From Bin5 sp965116395 (lineage in GTDB: Bacteria > Chloroflexota > Anaerolineae > Caldilineales > Caldilineaceae), in contig OZ220684.1 of assembly GCA_965116395.1 (NCBI GenBank), forward strand, positions 4,092,001 to 4,156,000: a DNA stretch of 64,000 nucleotides. Reading direction: 5' to 3'. The notes below the pieces were generated by a model. That model had not been told where the DNA came from, made no database searches, and worked only from the letters and a program-made list of their open reading frames with translations. Each line of letters opens with the position of its first letter. Position 1 is the stretch's first letter. The translations under genes were made by a program, and so were the position numbers. This document shows, one piece after another, positions 55,434 through 64,000 of this stretch.

Positions 55434-57608
55434 ATGCGAGACCTTCTAAAGCAGTACTTCGGTTATGACGAGTTTTTGCCCCTTCAGGAAGAGATCATCT
55501 CAAGCACACTGGACGCCAGAGATGGGCTGGTCCTGATGCCGACGGGTGGAGGAAAGTCGCTCTGCTATCAGTTGCCAGCGTTGCGGCTTGACGGGCTGAC
55601 GCTGGTTGTGTCACCTCTGATAGCGCTGATGAAAGACCAGGTAGACGGGCTGAAGTCCAACGGCATCCCGGCGGCGTTTCTGAACAGCTCGCTCACATAC
55701 GCGGAGATGCGTCGCGTTCAGGAGCAGGCGCAGCAAGGGGTTCTCAAGATATTGTATGTGGCCCCGGAGAGGTTATCGAATGCGGCCTTCCAGGGTTTTC
55801 TTGCCAGGCTCAAGGTCAGCCTGGTGGCAGTAGACGAGGCGCACTGTATCTCAGTGTGGGGGCATGATTTTCGCCCCGACTACCGCAGGCTGGGCGCGCT
55901 GCGCCAGAGCCTGCCGGGTGTGCCCTTTCTGGCACTGACTGCCACGGCCACTGAACGGGTGCGCGGCGATATTGTCGGGCAATTGCATCTGAGCCAACCG
56001 AAGGAGTATATTGCCAGTTTCAATCGCGCCAATCTCAACTACAGCGTTGTGCCTAAGAGAAGGGATAGCTTTGACATTCTTGTGGAGTTGCTGCAGAAGC
56101 ACAAGGGTGAATCGGCGATCATCTATTGCACCTCCCGCAAGGAGACCGAAAGCATGGCCGCGCGCCTGCGCGGGAAGGGATATGACGCTCAGCCCTACCA
56201 CGCCGGTTTAGATGACGAGGTGCGGCGGCAAACTCAGGAGCGCTTCATACGTGACCAAGTCTCCATCATCGTAGCTACAATCGCCTTTGGGATGGGCATC
56301 GACAAGCCCGACATTCGCCTACTCGTTCACTACTCAATTCCCAAGTCGCTCGAGGGCTACTACCAGGAGACCGGTCGCGCGGGACGCGATGGCCTGCCCA
56401 GCGACTGCGTTCTACTGTACACCTATGGCGACGCGGCCAAGCAGGAGTACTTTTTCGCCGAGATTGAGGACGAGGCGGAGCTGCGTAGCGCCCGCGAAAA
56501 GTTGGCGCAGGTCGTTGAATTCTGCCAGCTTCATACGTGCCGGCGCAAGTACATCTTGCGTTATTTTGGAGAGGAGTGGCCTGGGGAAAACTGCGGCGGC
56601 TGCGATATCTGTCTGACGCCGAGGGAGGAGTTTGACGCCACCATCATCGCGCAGAAGATACTGTCGGCGGTGATACGCACTGGCCAGCGATTCGGCATTG
56701 GCTATGTCAGCGAAGTTCTGAGGGGGGCGAATACGAAGTCGATAAGGCAGCGGGACCACGCCAAACTTAGTGTGTATGGTATTGCAAAAGAGTTTTCTGA
56801 CGGCGAGATCAAGGAGATTGCGGGACTTCTGGTTGCCGAAGGTCTGCTCGTCAAAAATAGCGGCGAGTATCCTACATTTGGGTTATCCGAGGCGGGGAGA
56901 AGCTTTCTCAGCAATCGCGCGTCGTTGACCCTCTCCAAGCCCAAGCGAGAGGAGGAGAAGGCGTCATCCGCCAGCCGCGCGGCGTTGGATTATGACCAGG
57001 TGCTTTTCGACGCGTTGCGGGATCTTCGAAGCCGAGTGGCCACGGAAAAGGGTGTTCCTCCCTATATGATTTTCGGCGATGTCACGTTGCAGCAGATGGC
57101 CTACTACTTTCCGCAAAGCCACATGAGCCTTTCTCGCATTTCAGGGGTTGGCGCGGTGAAATTGGAAGAGCTCGGCGATACCTTCCTGTCGGTCATTGTC
57201 GATTTTGCCCGCTCGAACGGCCTGGAAGAGAAAGAAGCGCCTGTCCGACGCAGAAAGGATAGCAGTCGAGTAAAGGCGGCTGGCTCAACCTACGACCAGA
57301 CTAAACAGCTGTTGCAACAAGGTATGACGGTTGACGAGGTAGCGCAACAGCGCGGCCTAGCGGAGAGCACGATCGCCGGCCATATTGAGCGTCTGATTCA
57401 AGCGGGGGAACAGTTGGACCTCAGTTCATACTTGCCTCCGCAGGAGCGGTTCGAAGCGATCAAGGCGGCATTCGTGGAAAGCGGAGGAACTCAGCTTTCA
57501 CCTGTTAAAGCTATACTCGGGGACGACTACTCTTACGGTGAGATCAGGCTGGTGTGGCTCTATTTGGACCAGCAGGCAAAAGGGTCGGACACTCCTGCTG
57601 GGGAATAG
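55434..57608 (+). CDS. recQ: ATP-dependent DNA helicase RecQ
   Basis: 724 residues, standard RecQ layout. Helicase motifs: MPTGGGKSLCYQLPA (I), VDEAHCISVWGHDFRP (II), ALTATATERV (III), YQETGRAGRDGLPSDC (VI). Zinc region has CRRKYILRYFGE then CGGCDIC. RQC winged helix follows, then an HRDC domain (about 515-600), then a helix-turn-helix segment (about 625-715). The last two domains resemble the Bacillus RecQ type. Unwinds DNA 3'-5' in repair of stalled forks. Confidence 0.96.
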   Translation: MRDLLKQYFGYDEFLPLQEEIISSTLDARDGLVLMPTGGGKSLCYQLPALRLDGLTLVVSPLIALMKDQVDGLKSNGIPAAFLNSSLTYAEMRRVQEQAQQGVLKILYVAPERLSNAAFQGFLARLKVSLVAVDEAHCISVWGHDFRPDYRRLGALRQSLPGVPFLALTATATERVRGDIVGQLHLSQPKEYIASFNRANLNYSVVPKRRDSFDILVELLQKHKGESAIIYCTSRKETESMAARLRGKGYDAQPYHAGLDDEVRRQTQERFIRDQVSIIVATIAFGMGIDKPDIRLLVHYSIPKSLEGYYQETGRAGRDGLPSDCVLLYTYGDAAKQEYFFAEIEDEAELRSAREKLAQVVEFCQLHTCRRKYILRYFGEEWPGENCGGCDICLTPREEFDATIIAQKILSAVIRTGQRFGIGYVSEVLRGANTKSIRQRDHAKLSVYGIAKEFSDGEIKEIAGLLVAEGLLVKNSGEYPTFGLSEAGRSFLSNRASLTLSKPKREEEKASSASRAALDYDQVLFDALRDLRSRVATEKGVPPYMIFGDVTLQQMAYYFPQSHMSLSRISGVGAVKLEELGDTFLSVIVDFARSNGLEEKEAPVRRRKDSSRVKAAGSTYDQTKQLLQQGMTVDEVAQQRGLAESTIAGHIERLIQAGEQLDLSSYLPPQERFEAIKAAFVESGGTQLSPVKAILGDDYSYGEIRLVWLYLDQQAKGSDTPAGE

Positions 57609-57642
57609 CAACTCTATTTGGATACCGGAGACCTGATCAATC

Positions 57643-58677
57643 ATGACCTACAAATGCGGAATCGTTGGCGTGAGCGGTGGACGCGCCAATGGGCATGCCG
57701 ACGCCTATGCCCACATTCCACGAGGCAGGCTGGCCTGTATTGCCACGCGTACTCGGGCTAACCTGGATGCATTTGGCGATCGGTGGAATGTAGACTCCCG
57801 TTATACCGACTACCGCGAGATGTTTGAACGGGAGAAGCCGGACCTGGTGCATGTCAACACGCCGCCGGATGTGCGGCTGGAGGTGATGGAGGCTGCTGAT
57901 GGAGCAGGTGTCGGCGCGCTGATTATTGAGAAGCCGCTGGCCATTCAGGCCGAGGACTATGCGGCGATACGGGAATTTGCCAATGGGGCCAAGGTGAAGG
58001 TGGCGATCAATCACCAGCTTCAGTTTCATCCACGGCGCCGGCAGCTGCAGACGCTGGTCCACGAAGGCGCTATCGGCAGCGTGCGGCTGGTGGATGCAAG
58101 CGCGCGCATGAATATGGCTTACCAGGGCACACATGTCCTGCAGTCGATGGCAGGTTTCTATCCGCAAGGGGAGCCAGAGAGTATTTTTGCTCAAGTCTCA
58201 GGCGGCGAGGCCCTGAAGGAAGGCCGCAAGCAGCACTATGCGCCCGACGCAACCATGGTCACCATTCGCTACAAGAACGGCGCCAGCGGGCTGCTGCGCT
58301 GCGGCACCAACGCGCCCTATGTGCTGGCCGGCGATGCGCGTACAAATGTGCACAAGCAAATTACCGTTTACGGCACTGAAGGTTTCGTGCACTGGAGCAT
58401 GTGGGGCTGGGAAATTTCTATTCGCGGCCAGCATGCGGGCGGCAGCCACAACTATCCGGACGAGGACATTCTGGGCCAGGCGGCAATGACTGAAGCGGCT
58501 TTCGACTGGCTCGAAGATGACGTTAAACTTCACCCCCTCAACCTCGACGCCGCCCTGCTCGACTTTCACATCCTGCTGAAAGCGTATATGAGCGGGCTCC
58601 ACCGGCGCGAGGAGACTTTGGCGAGTGAACTGCAACCCGGCCTGATCGACGCTCTGCGTCAAGCGCTGGCGGGTTAA
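57643..58677 (+). CDS. Gfo/Idh/MocA family oxidoreductase
   Basis: 344 residues. The N-terminal Rossmann fold begins CGIVGVSGGRANGHADAYAHIP; the E-K-P motif is EKPLAI, as in the family; a C-terminal beta-sheet domain follows. These NAD(P)-dependent dehydrogenases act on sugars such as inositol or glucose derivatives. It starts 34 bases after recQ and is divergent from nothing, but lies near a hydroxyacid dehydrogenase gene. Confidence 0.88.
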   Translation: MTYKCGIVGVSGGRANGHADAYAHIPRGRLACIATRTRANLDAFGDRWNVDSRYTDYREMFEREKPDLVHVNTPPDVRLEVMEAADGAGVGALIIEKPLAIQAEDYAAIREFANGAKVKVAINHQLQFHPRRRQLQTLVHEGAIGSVRLVDASARMNMAYQGTHVLQSMAGFYPQGEPESIFAQVSGGEALKEGRKQHYAPDATMVTIRYKNGASGLLRCGTNAPYVLAGDARTNVHKQITVYGTEGFVHWSMWGWEISIRGQHAGGSHNYPDEDILGQAAMTEAAFDWLEDDVKLHPLNLDAALLDFHILLKAYMSGLHRREETLASELQPGLIDALRQALAG

Positions 58678-58715
58678 TCTCGACCTTTCAGTTTGCAGCC
58701 CAGCAGGGAAAGACG

Positions 58716-59753
58716 TTAGCGGCGACTGTGCCCCTTAACGCGAGTGCTGGCATATCTGGGGGCCAGTTCGGGCTCGGCGCGCTGCATGCGCTGCGGCGGC
58801 AGGCCTTTGCCGATGGCTTCCAGATCGTCCAATACCATCTCTCCGATCTCCCAGAGGGCCTCTCTGACGCTGCCGGCGCGGTGCGCGGAGAGGAGAACGT
58901 TGGGCGCGCTGCGGATAGGATGCGCGGGGTCGAGCGGCTCCTGTGGGAAGACGTCGATTGCGGCGCGGAAGCGGCCGGCGTGCAGGAGGTCTGTCAGCGC
59001 GTCGAAATCGACGAGGTGGGCGCGGCTGATCAGGATAAGCACGGCGTCCGGCCGGATGCGTTCCAGCAAGGCGCGGTCGAGCAGGGCGCGATTCTCATCT
59101 GATGGAACCGCCAGCACGAAAATGAACTGCGACGTCGCCATCAACTCTTCCAGGGGTAGAGGCGTAACGCCCTGGCCGCGCAAGAAGCGTTCGCCCAGCC
59201 AGGCGTCGTAGGCTGAGATGCGGCAGCCAAACGGCTTGAGCAGTGGATGCAAATTGCGGGCCAACCCTCCGTACCCGATCAGCCCGACACTTTTGCCGTA
59301 GAGATTAAAAGCACCGGCGTTGCCAGCATGTAGATATTTTTCAGTGCCGGTCTGCATTGCCTGGTGACCTTCCACTAGCCCACGGGCGCAAGCGATCGCC
59401 ATGCCCAGCGCCATCTCGGCCACCTGGCGGCCGAAGGCGGGCGCAGCTGAAAGGACGCGGATGCTGTTGGCGAAGCAGTGGTCGTAGTCCAGGTCGATGG
59501 GGAATGCGCCCGAGACAGACAGGATGGCGCGCAGATTCTGCGCCTGGTACAGGACATCGCCGTAGCGCCAGCTGGAGCAGACTACGGCGTCTGCAACCTT
59601 CAAGACCTCGGCTGCATCCTCGATTGGCATTGGCTCCGACTTGCCCCACTTGACGTTGACAGTTTCGGGCAGGCGGCGCAGGTCCTCGTCCGAGAATATT
59701 TCGTCCATCTTTCTGAAGGAGGGATCTACCAGCACGGTGGGTCTGCTTGTCAT
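58716..59753 (-). CDS. D-isomer specific 2-hydroxyacid dehydrogenase
   Basis: 345 residues from ATG 59753 (AGGGG seven bases upstream; the longer frame to 59807 is less likely). NAD-binding motif VGLIGYGGLARNLHPLL, then ILISRAHLVDFDALTDLL with the Arg-like catalytic region, Glu in FPQEPLDPAHPIR and His in LSAHRAGSVREAL. The catalytic triad seems complete. Probable 2-hydroxyacid or phosphoglycerate dehydrogenase-like enzyme; convergent with the preceding oxidoreductase gene. Confidence 0.88.
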   Translation of the reverse strand: MTSRPTVLVDPSFRKMDEIFSDEDLRRLPETVNVKWGKSEPMPIEDAAEVLKVADAVVCSSWRYGDVLYQAQNLRAILSVSGAFPIDLDYDHCFANSIRVLSAAPAFGRQVAEMALGMAIACARGLVEGHQAMQTGTEKYLHAGNAGAFNLYGKSVGLIGYGGLARNLHPLLKPFGCRISAYDAWLGERFLRGQGVTPLPLEELMATSQFIFVLAVPSDENRALLDRALLERIRPDAVLILISRAHLVDFDALTDLLHAGRFRAAIDVFPQEPLDPAHPIRSAPNVLLSAHRAGSVREALWEIGEMVLDDLEAIGKGLPPQRMQRAEPELAPRYASTRVKGHSRR

Positions 59754-60077
59754 TGGAAGCCCCTTGTCTGAACGATGTGTAATATGTTTTCCGTTTCGTC
59801 TTCCCAAAAGTACTGCGGCTGCACTCTCGGGGATACCGGAGGACCAGTCAGGCGGTTAGAAAATGAATCTCCGGCCGCATGATAACACAGTGAAGGCTGT
59901 GGGAGCCTCATGGTGGAGAAATGACAGCCGGGAGGGTTGCTACCAGGCGGGCGGGAGAGATGCGAACGGGCGAAGGCAGTGCCGCGAATCACAAACCACG
60001 GCCTGGAATTGAACGGGCCAAATTTGACAGACCTCAGTCCCTTGGCTAGAATCGAACCCAATATCCAAAATATACCC

Positions 60078-60458
60078 ATGACTCAGGCAATGTCTTTCCC
60101 AAGCAGCCCGTCTGAGGCTGAGCAGACACCTGGTTTTGGCCGCCTGGCAAAGCCTGAGACACCCTTACTCTCCAACCGGCGCCCAGTACACGAACTTCTA
60201 GCAGACAGCTTGCGGCTGACCATGATGGCCGGCTATCTCATTCCTGGGGTGCGGCTGAATCAGGAAGATCCGGCTTCAGAAAACGGTGTCAGCGGTATGC
60301 GGGTCCGTGAAGCCCTGCTGAATTTGCAGAGTGAAGGACGTGTCGTCTAGAGTCCCCACAAGGGATCTGCGGCGGCGGCACTCGCGGCAAAGGACTTCGA
60401 GACTTTGTCTCCGCAGGCATATTTTCAGACGGGCTGTCCTCCGCTTGCGTGGTGCTAA
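60078..60458 (+). pseudogene. GntR-family regulator remnant
   Basis: The protein from ATG 60078 has a winged-helix pattern: PVHELLADSLRLTMMAGYLIPGVRLN, then GVSGMRVREALLNLQSEGRVV, matching the GntR/FadR N-terminal helix-turn-helix. It stops at TAG (60348-60350). In the same frame the next codons read SPHKGSAAAALAAKDFETL, like the linker to an FCD/effector domain, before the similarity ends. No effector domain follows, so the gene looks truncated and broken. Confidence 0.55.
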
Positions 60459-60608
60459 GAGTGACGTCACAGTGTCTTGTACGAATTGCCGAAATTCTCC
60501 TATGGCAGTAGTCGAACGGCTCCGACACTGACGCAGATTTCGAACCAAGAATCGGGTCCCAAAGATCAGTCTCCCAGGCGGAGAGGCCTCCCCGCCGGGG
60601 AGAATCGC

Positions 60609-61253
60609 ATGACGCTTGAGGACGGCCTTGTCATCAGCATGGAGGGCCGTCTCGACGCACAGTTTTCGCGGGACTGTCTACGTTCTTTTTGTAACTACCA
60701 AGCCGCAGGCAGTGTGTGTCTTGAACAGCTCTTTGTCTTCGCCGCCAATTGGGCTTTGGACGGCGCATACGGTTGGCAACCGCCGGGTTGGTTGGGGAGC
60801 ACTGCCGCCATGCCACGATGGTGGCGAAGCGCCAGTACGGTGGGTAGCCCGAGGGGGGCGTTGCGGGGGCGCAGCCCCTGCACAAGGGAGGCCGCTTGCG
60901 GCCGACCGCCCATAATACTAAGCTGGGAGAAAGCACATCTTTGCCCGCCTCGTTCAGGGTTACGAACTGGTTGCGGCCGAGTCGTTACTTTTCTTTGAAG
61001 AAGTGGAGGCCTTCCGCTTTGGACATGCCGGGTCGGTCAGAGTTCGCGGATCACTTTTGAACGTGGACGGCATGGATTATGGGAGTCTGTAGGACACGGT
61101 CATGGATTCCAGCGGCTGCAACATCTTTTGGCTGGATGGCAGAGACAGTGATGCCATGTCGCACTGGGACTTCGGTTGCCTCAATCGCGACATGTGTGTA
61201 GATAGTCAGGTCATGGTGGAGAACGGCATTATCGTTCCGGAGAACCTCAAGTA
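60609..61253 (+). pseudogene. Peptidase M29/NicX-like gene remnant split by a MITE element
   Basis: Left piece (60609-60689): MTLEDGLVISMEGRLDAQ, then RDCLRSF. Right piece (from 60991): EEVEAFRFGHAG, then NVDGMDYGSL, TAG at 61090-61092, then SHWDFGCLNRDMC and ENGIIVPENLK ending at TAA 61252. The pieces read as the C-terminal part of an M29 aminopeptidase/NicX-type (2,5-dihydroxypyridine dioxygenase) protein: 'EDGxVxxxEG', then 'H.D....N' and a 'VENG' tail. The assignment is by resemblance only. The end overlaps the ABC permease start (TAATG). Confidence 0.45.
60689..60990 (+). repeat. MITE-like element copy 6, inside the M29/NicX-like remnant
   Basis: 302 bases. The left end GTAACTACCAAGCC (from 60691) and right end GGCCGAGTCGTTAC (to 60988) are inverted repeats. 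TTCTTT flanks it on both sides (60683-60688 and 60991-60996), consistent with target duplication. The core (60852-60914) has both hairpins, including GGCCGC/GCGGCC. It is the only copy seen within a recognisable coding remnant. Confidence 0.75.
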
Positions 61254-62267
61254 ATGAGACTGCTGCAATACGTAGCGAAGCGGCTGCTCCAACTGATCCC
61301 GGTTCTCTTAGGGGTCTCCATCATCATCTTCATCATTTCGCATGTCCTGCCCGGCAATCCTGTTTATGTATTTGTCGGGCTTGAAACAACGCCTGAGCAG
61401 ATCGAGGAAATCACGAAGCGCCTTGGTCTGGACAAGCCGCTGCATGAGCAGTACTTCATTTGGCTGGGGAACGTGCTACGCGGGGACTTGGGGGATTCCT
61501 GGTTCACGTCTGAACCTGTCGCCCAGGACCTGATCAGGCGTTTTCCCGCCACCTTTGAATTGACAACTGCGGCCCTTGTTCTGGCTATCGCGATTGGCGT
61601 TCCGCTGGGCGTCCTGTCGGCTGTATACAGGAACAGTTGGATTGACAATTTCAGTCGCGGCATCACGCTTGTGGGCGTTTCGGTGCCATCGTTCTGGCTG
61701 GGCCTCATACTCATTTACGTTTTGTTTTATCTATTGCGGATTTTTCCGCCGCCTAGCGGCCGCATCGGGCTGCTGGTTTCGCCGCCGGACCGAATCACGG
61801 GGCTTTATCTTGTAGACAGCATATTGACCGGAAACTGGAAGGCCTTCAGTTCGAGTGCGCAACACCTGGCGCTGCCCGTTATGACAGAGGCGCTGGTTGC
61901 GCTGGCGCCGATTACACGTCTGATGCGGTCGTCGATGCTCGAGGTTCTGGGGTCGGAGTATATTCAGGCTGCGCGGGCGAATGGTGTACCGGAACGCCAG
62001 ATTTACTTCCGCGATGCTCTGCGCAATGCGCTGCTGGCGCCGCTGACGTTCGTGGCGCTGGTCTACGGCAATCTGCTGGGCGGCAGTGTGGTTATCGAGA
62101 GGATATTTTCCTGGCCCGGGATAGGGCGATACGCGCTTGAATCGATCGTCGTTAAGGACTATAACGCGGTGCAGGGCTTTGTCCTGATGGCGGCCGTTCT
62201 CTACGTCCTTGTATTTCTGATTGTGGATATACTTTACTTTGTCATCGATCCGAGAATTACCGCTTAG
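61254..62267 (+). CDS. ABC transporter permease, Dpp/Opp B type
   Basis: 337 residues with six predicted helices. The N-terminus KRLLQLIPVLLGVSIIIFIISH is the DppB/OppB signature, and the EAA-type loop EYIQAARANGVPERQI contacts the ATPase. It begins by overlapping the stop of the M29/NicX-like remnant (TAATG). The substrate-binding protein that should precede the operon is not seen here, which suggests loss or a distant location. Substrate probably di- or oligopeptide, possibly another solute such as nickel. Confidence 0.88.
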   Translation: MRLLQYVAKRLLQLIPVLLGVSIIIFIISHVLPGNPVYVFVGLETTPEQIEEITKRLGLDKPLHEQYFIWLGNVLRGDLGDSWFTSEPVAQDLIRRFPATFELTTAALVLAIAIGVPLGVLSAVYRNSWIDNFSRGITLVGVSVPSFWLGLILIYVLFYLLRIFPPPSGRIGLLVSPPDRITGLYLVDSILTGNWKAFSSSAQHLALPVMTEALVALAPITRLMRSSMLEVLGSEYIQAARANGVPERQIYFRDALRNALLAPLTFVALVYGNLLGGSVVIERIFSWPGIGRYALESIVVKDYNAVQGFVLMAAVLYVLVFLIVDILYFVIDPRITA

Positions 62268-62361
62268 CGTTTCTGCTGATCGCGTTCATGGCGGCCAAAT
62301 CGCCGCCAGACTGCGGCGGTCCGCACAAGCGGAACTGACCTGGAAGAGCAGGGACTGAAAA

Positions 62362-63255
62362 ATGAGGACCAGGGCCACGTCCTTTCAACTGGGGTTGAAT
62401 ACGGAAATGCCGCCGGGGCTGCAGCGTTTTCTCTTTCAACTGCGGCGCAACTGGTCGACGCTGTTTGGTATGGGCATTATCCTTTTCTTCGTCCTTGTGG
62501 CAATCTTCGCGCCTTTGCTGGCGACGCATGATCCGGTCGCCACCAACCTGGATGAGCAGTTCGAGCCACCCAGCCTGCGGCACTTCTTCGGTACTGACGA
62601 GGTGGGTTGGGACATATACTCACGGGTCATCTACGCGACGCGCGTCAACTTTTTCATCGCGATGGCATCGGTGCTGACGGCAATAGCTGTCGGCGTACCG
62701 CTGGGAGGGCTGACCGGTTATTTCAGCGGTCGATTCGACGACATTATGATGCGCATTCTCGACGCCTTCCAGGCGTTTCCGCCCCTCATTCTGGCGATGG
62801 CGGTGATTGCCGCTTTGGGGAGAAGCATCTGGCTGGTTATCGCTGTGATTGCTTTCTTATACTTCCCCTCCTACCTGCGTGTGGTTCGCGCCGAAATGAA
62901 GAGCAAGAAGGAGAGCTTTTACGCCGAGGCTGCGCGGTCGGTTGGCAACCCTTCCTACCGTCTCATATTTCGACATCTTCTCCCCAACTGTCTTGATCCC
63001 GTTCTTGCCCAGGCTCCGCTCAACGCCGGATGGGCAATCCTGGTTGCTGCCAGCCTGAGCTTTATCGGACTGGGTGTGCCTATTCCGACACCTGAGTGGG
63101 GCTCGATGATCAACGATGGTGTTGGCGGGATTGTCAGCGGCGAATGGTGGATCTCCTTTTTCCCCGGACTCACTGCTATGATCGCCGTGCTCGGCTTCAA
63201 TCTCCTGTCTGAGGGATTGAGAGACATCTTCGATCCCAAACGAATGGAATCCTGA
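62362..63255 (+). CDS. ABC transporter permease, Dpp/Opp C type
   Basis: 297 residues. The N-terminal soluble part leads to FGMGIILFFVLVAIFAPLLATHDP, the DppC/OppC signature, and the EAA loop is FYAEAARSVGNPSYRLIFRHLLPN. Six helices predicted. It lies 94 bases after the first permease gene and three bases before the ATPase gene, as usual for dppBCD operons. Confidence 0.9.
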   Translation: MRTRATSFQLGLNTEMPPGLQRFLFQLRRNWSTLFGMGIILFFVLVAIFAPLLATHDPVATNLDEQFEPPSLRHFFGTDEVGWDIYSRVIYATRVNFFIAMASVLTAIAVGVPLGGLTGYFSGRFDDIMMRILDAFQAFPPLILAMAVIAALGRSIWLVIAVIAFLYFPSYLRVVRAEMKSKKESFYAEAARSVGNPSYRLIFRHLLPNCLDPVLAQAPLNAGWAILVAASLSFIGLGVPIPTPEWGSMINDGVGGIVSGEWWISFFPGLTAMIAVLGFNLLSEGLRDIFDPKRMES

Positions 63256-63258
63256 GAG

Positions 63259-64000
63259 ATGCTTACCGAACGGAGGCTGGAATCACTACTCGAAGTAAGA
63301 GGGCTGCATACTTACTTTTACACGTATGAAGGTGTGGTCAAGGCTGTTAACAGCGTATCTTTTGTGCTGAATCGAGGAGAGATTACAGGACTGGTTGGGG
63401 AGAGCGGCTCTGGAAAATCCGTTACCGCACAGTCGATTGTTCGGCTTGTGAAAGCCCCTGGCAAAATCGTTGAGGGCGAGGTCTGGCTGGATGGGCAGGA
63501 CCTGATGTCATGCAGCGAACATGAAATGCAATCAGTTCGCGGCCGCATGATCTCAACAATTTTTCAGGAACCGAGGGCTGCTCTCAATCCCCTCTTCACT
63601 GTCGGTGACCAGATAGGCCGCGTTATTCAGCTGCGAGAAGGCTGTTCACGCAAGGCTGCCGAGGGCCTCGCCATTGAGGTAATGCGCGCGGTTGAAATCG
63701 CTGACCCGGAACGGCGGGCCGGCGCTTATCCGCATGAGCTCTCCGGCGGTATGTGTCAGCGTGTAATGGTTGCGATTGCGCTGAGCGCGAATCCGCTGCT
63801 TCTGATTGCAGATGAGCCGACCACGGGGCTTGACGTTACCGTGCAGGCCCAGGTACTCGACTTGATCCGGCTGCGAGTGAAGTCGGCCGGCTCCGCATGT
63901 CTGTTCATTACGCACGATCTGGGCGTCGTCGCCGAGCTGTGCGAACGGGTAATTGTCATGTACGCCGGCCGTGTTGTTGAACAGGGCCCGGTGGCTGAGA
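63259..64000 (+). CDS. ABC transporter ATP-binding protein, Dpp/Opp D type, truncated by window end
   Basis: 247 codons are visible from ATG 63259, three bases after the permease stop. Walker A GESGSGKS is at 47-54, Q-loop in FQEPRAALNPLF, signature LSGGMCQRVMVAIAL, Walker B LLLIADEPTTGLD, and the H-loop in FITHDLGVV. The signature has Cys (LSGGMCQR) where Arg (LSGGMRQR) is usual. The C-terminal oligopeptide-transporter extension lies beyond the window. Confidence 0.93.
   Translation, partial: MLTERRLESLLEVRGLHTYFYTYEGVVKAVNSVSFVLNRGEITGLVGESGSGKSVTAQSIVRLVKAPGKIVEGEVWLDGQDLMSCSEHEMQSVRGRMISTIFQEPRAALNPLFTVGDQIGRVIQLREGCSRKAAEGLAIEVMRAVEIADPERRAGAYPHELSGGMCQRVMVAIALSANPLLLIADEPTTGLDVTVQAQVLDLIRLRVKSAGSACLFITHDLGVVAELCERVIVMYAGRVVEQGPVAE

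Noticed and set aside
60477..60998. A 173-codon frame over the MITE copy 6
   Set aside because: Only its middle part matches a family, and it reads into the repeat. It is explained better as a gene remnant plus an insertion.

Overview
The window is about 60% GC, densely coded, and looks like a mesophilic Chloroflexota chromosome or metagenome bin, most like Caldilineaceae or a related Anaerolineae lineage. This placement is inferred from gene content only: a menaquinone (men) pathway, phytanoyl-CoA-dioxygenase (PhyH) proteins, enolase-superfamily dehydratases, several aldo/keto reductases, sugar and peptide ABC importers, PT-rich secreted protein linkers, and abundant short palindromic repeats. 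I saw no rRNA, tRNA, CRISPR array, transposase or phage genes.

Layout. (1) 1-3.1 kb: the 3' part of a ChlI/ChlD-type metal chelatase gene whose AAA+ and VWA parts are split by a -1 frame change at an A8 run, then a TPR-like protein. (2) 3.1-14.9 kb, minus strand: a PHP phosphoesterase, a flippase-like membrane protein, and a men block (menF-menD-menB overlapping, then menE and menH). Between menE and menH sit a PhyH dioxygenase and a gene derived from a BrnT/BrnA toxin-antitoxin pair; brnT itself is decayed. A TetR regulator with a palindromic operator heads the block. (3) 15.2-21.2 kb, minus strand: a sugar ABC importer (binding protein, two permeases) followed by a variant PhyH protein and a B12-binding radical SAM enzyme. 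(4) 21.5-30.2 kb: HAD phosphatase, prmC-prfA, a phosphoribosyltransferase, a small membrane protein, a histidine phosphatase, a double DinB protein and an ABC-class P-loop ATPase. (5) 30.4-38.6 kb, plus strand: tandem aldo/keto reductases, a larB-larE-larC-Nudix set for the nickel-pincer cofactor, a third aldo/keto reductase, a methyltransferase and a glucanase-fold protein. (6) 38.6-43.8 kb: an enolase-superfamily gene broken by an amber codon, a PT-rich secreted protein, a 1 kb intergenic region full of palindromes and repeats, and an SDR. (7) 43.8-59.8 kb: catabolic and housekeeping enzymes, including an inositol-phosphatase-like enzyme, SDR, cupin, fatty acid desaturase, lactonase, luciferase-like monooxygenase, GH2 glycosidase, two zinc alcohol dehydrogenases, a sugar-acid dehydratase, RecQ, a Gfo/Idh/MocA oxidoreductase and a 2-hydroxyacid dehydrogenase. 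(8) 59.8-64 kb: a decayed stretch (GntR remnant; a peptidase M29/NicX-like remnant split by a repeat element) leading into a Dpp/Opp-type ABC importer cut by the window end.

The main non-coding feature is a family of about 300 bp MITE-like elements at six loci, all in the same orientation. They share imperfect terminal inverted repeats (GTAACTACTAAGCC / GTAGTTAC) and a core of two hairpins. Two copies are flanked by short TTCTC or TTCTTT direct repeats, and one copy interrupts a gene.
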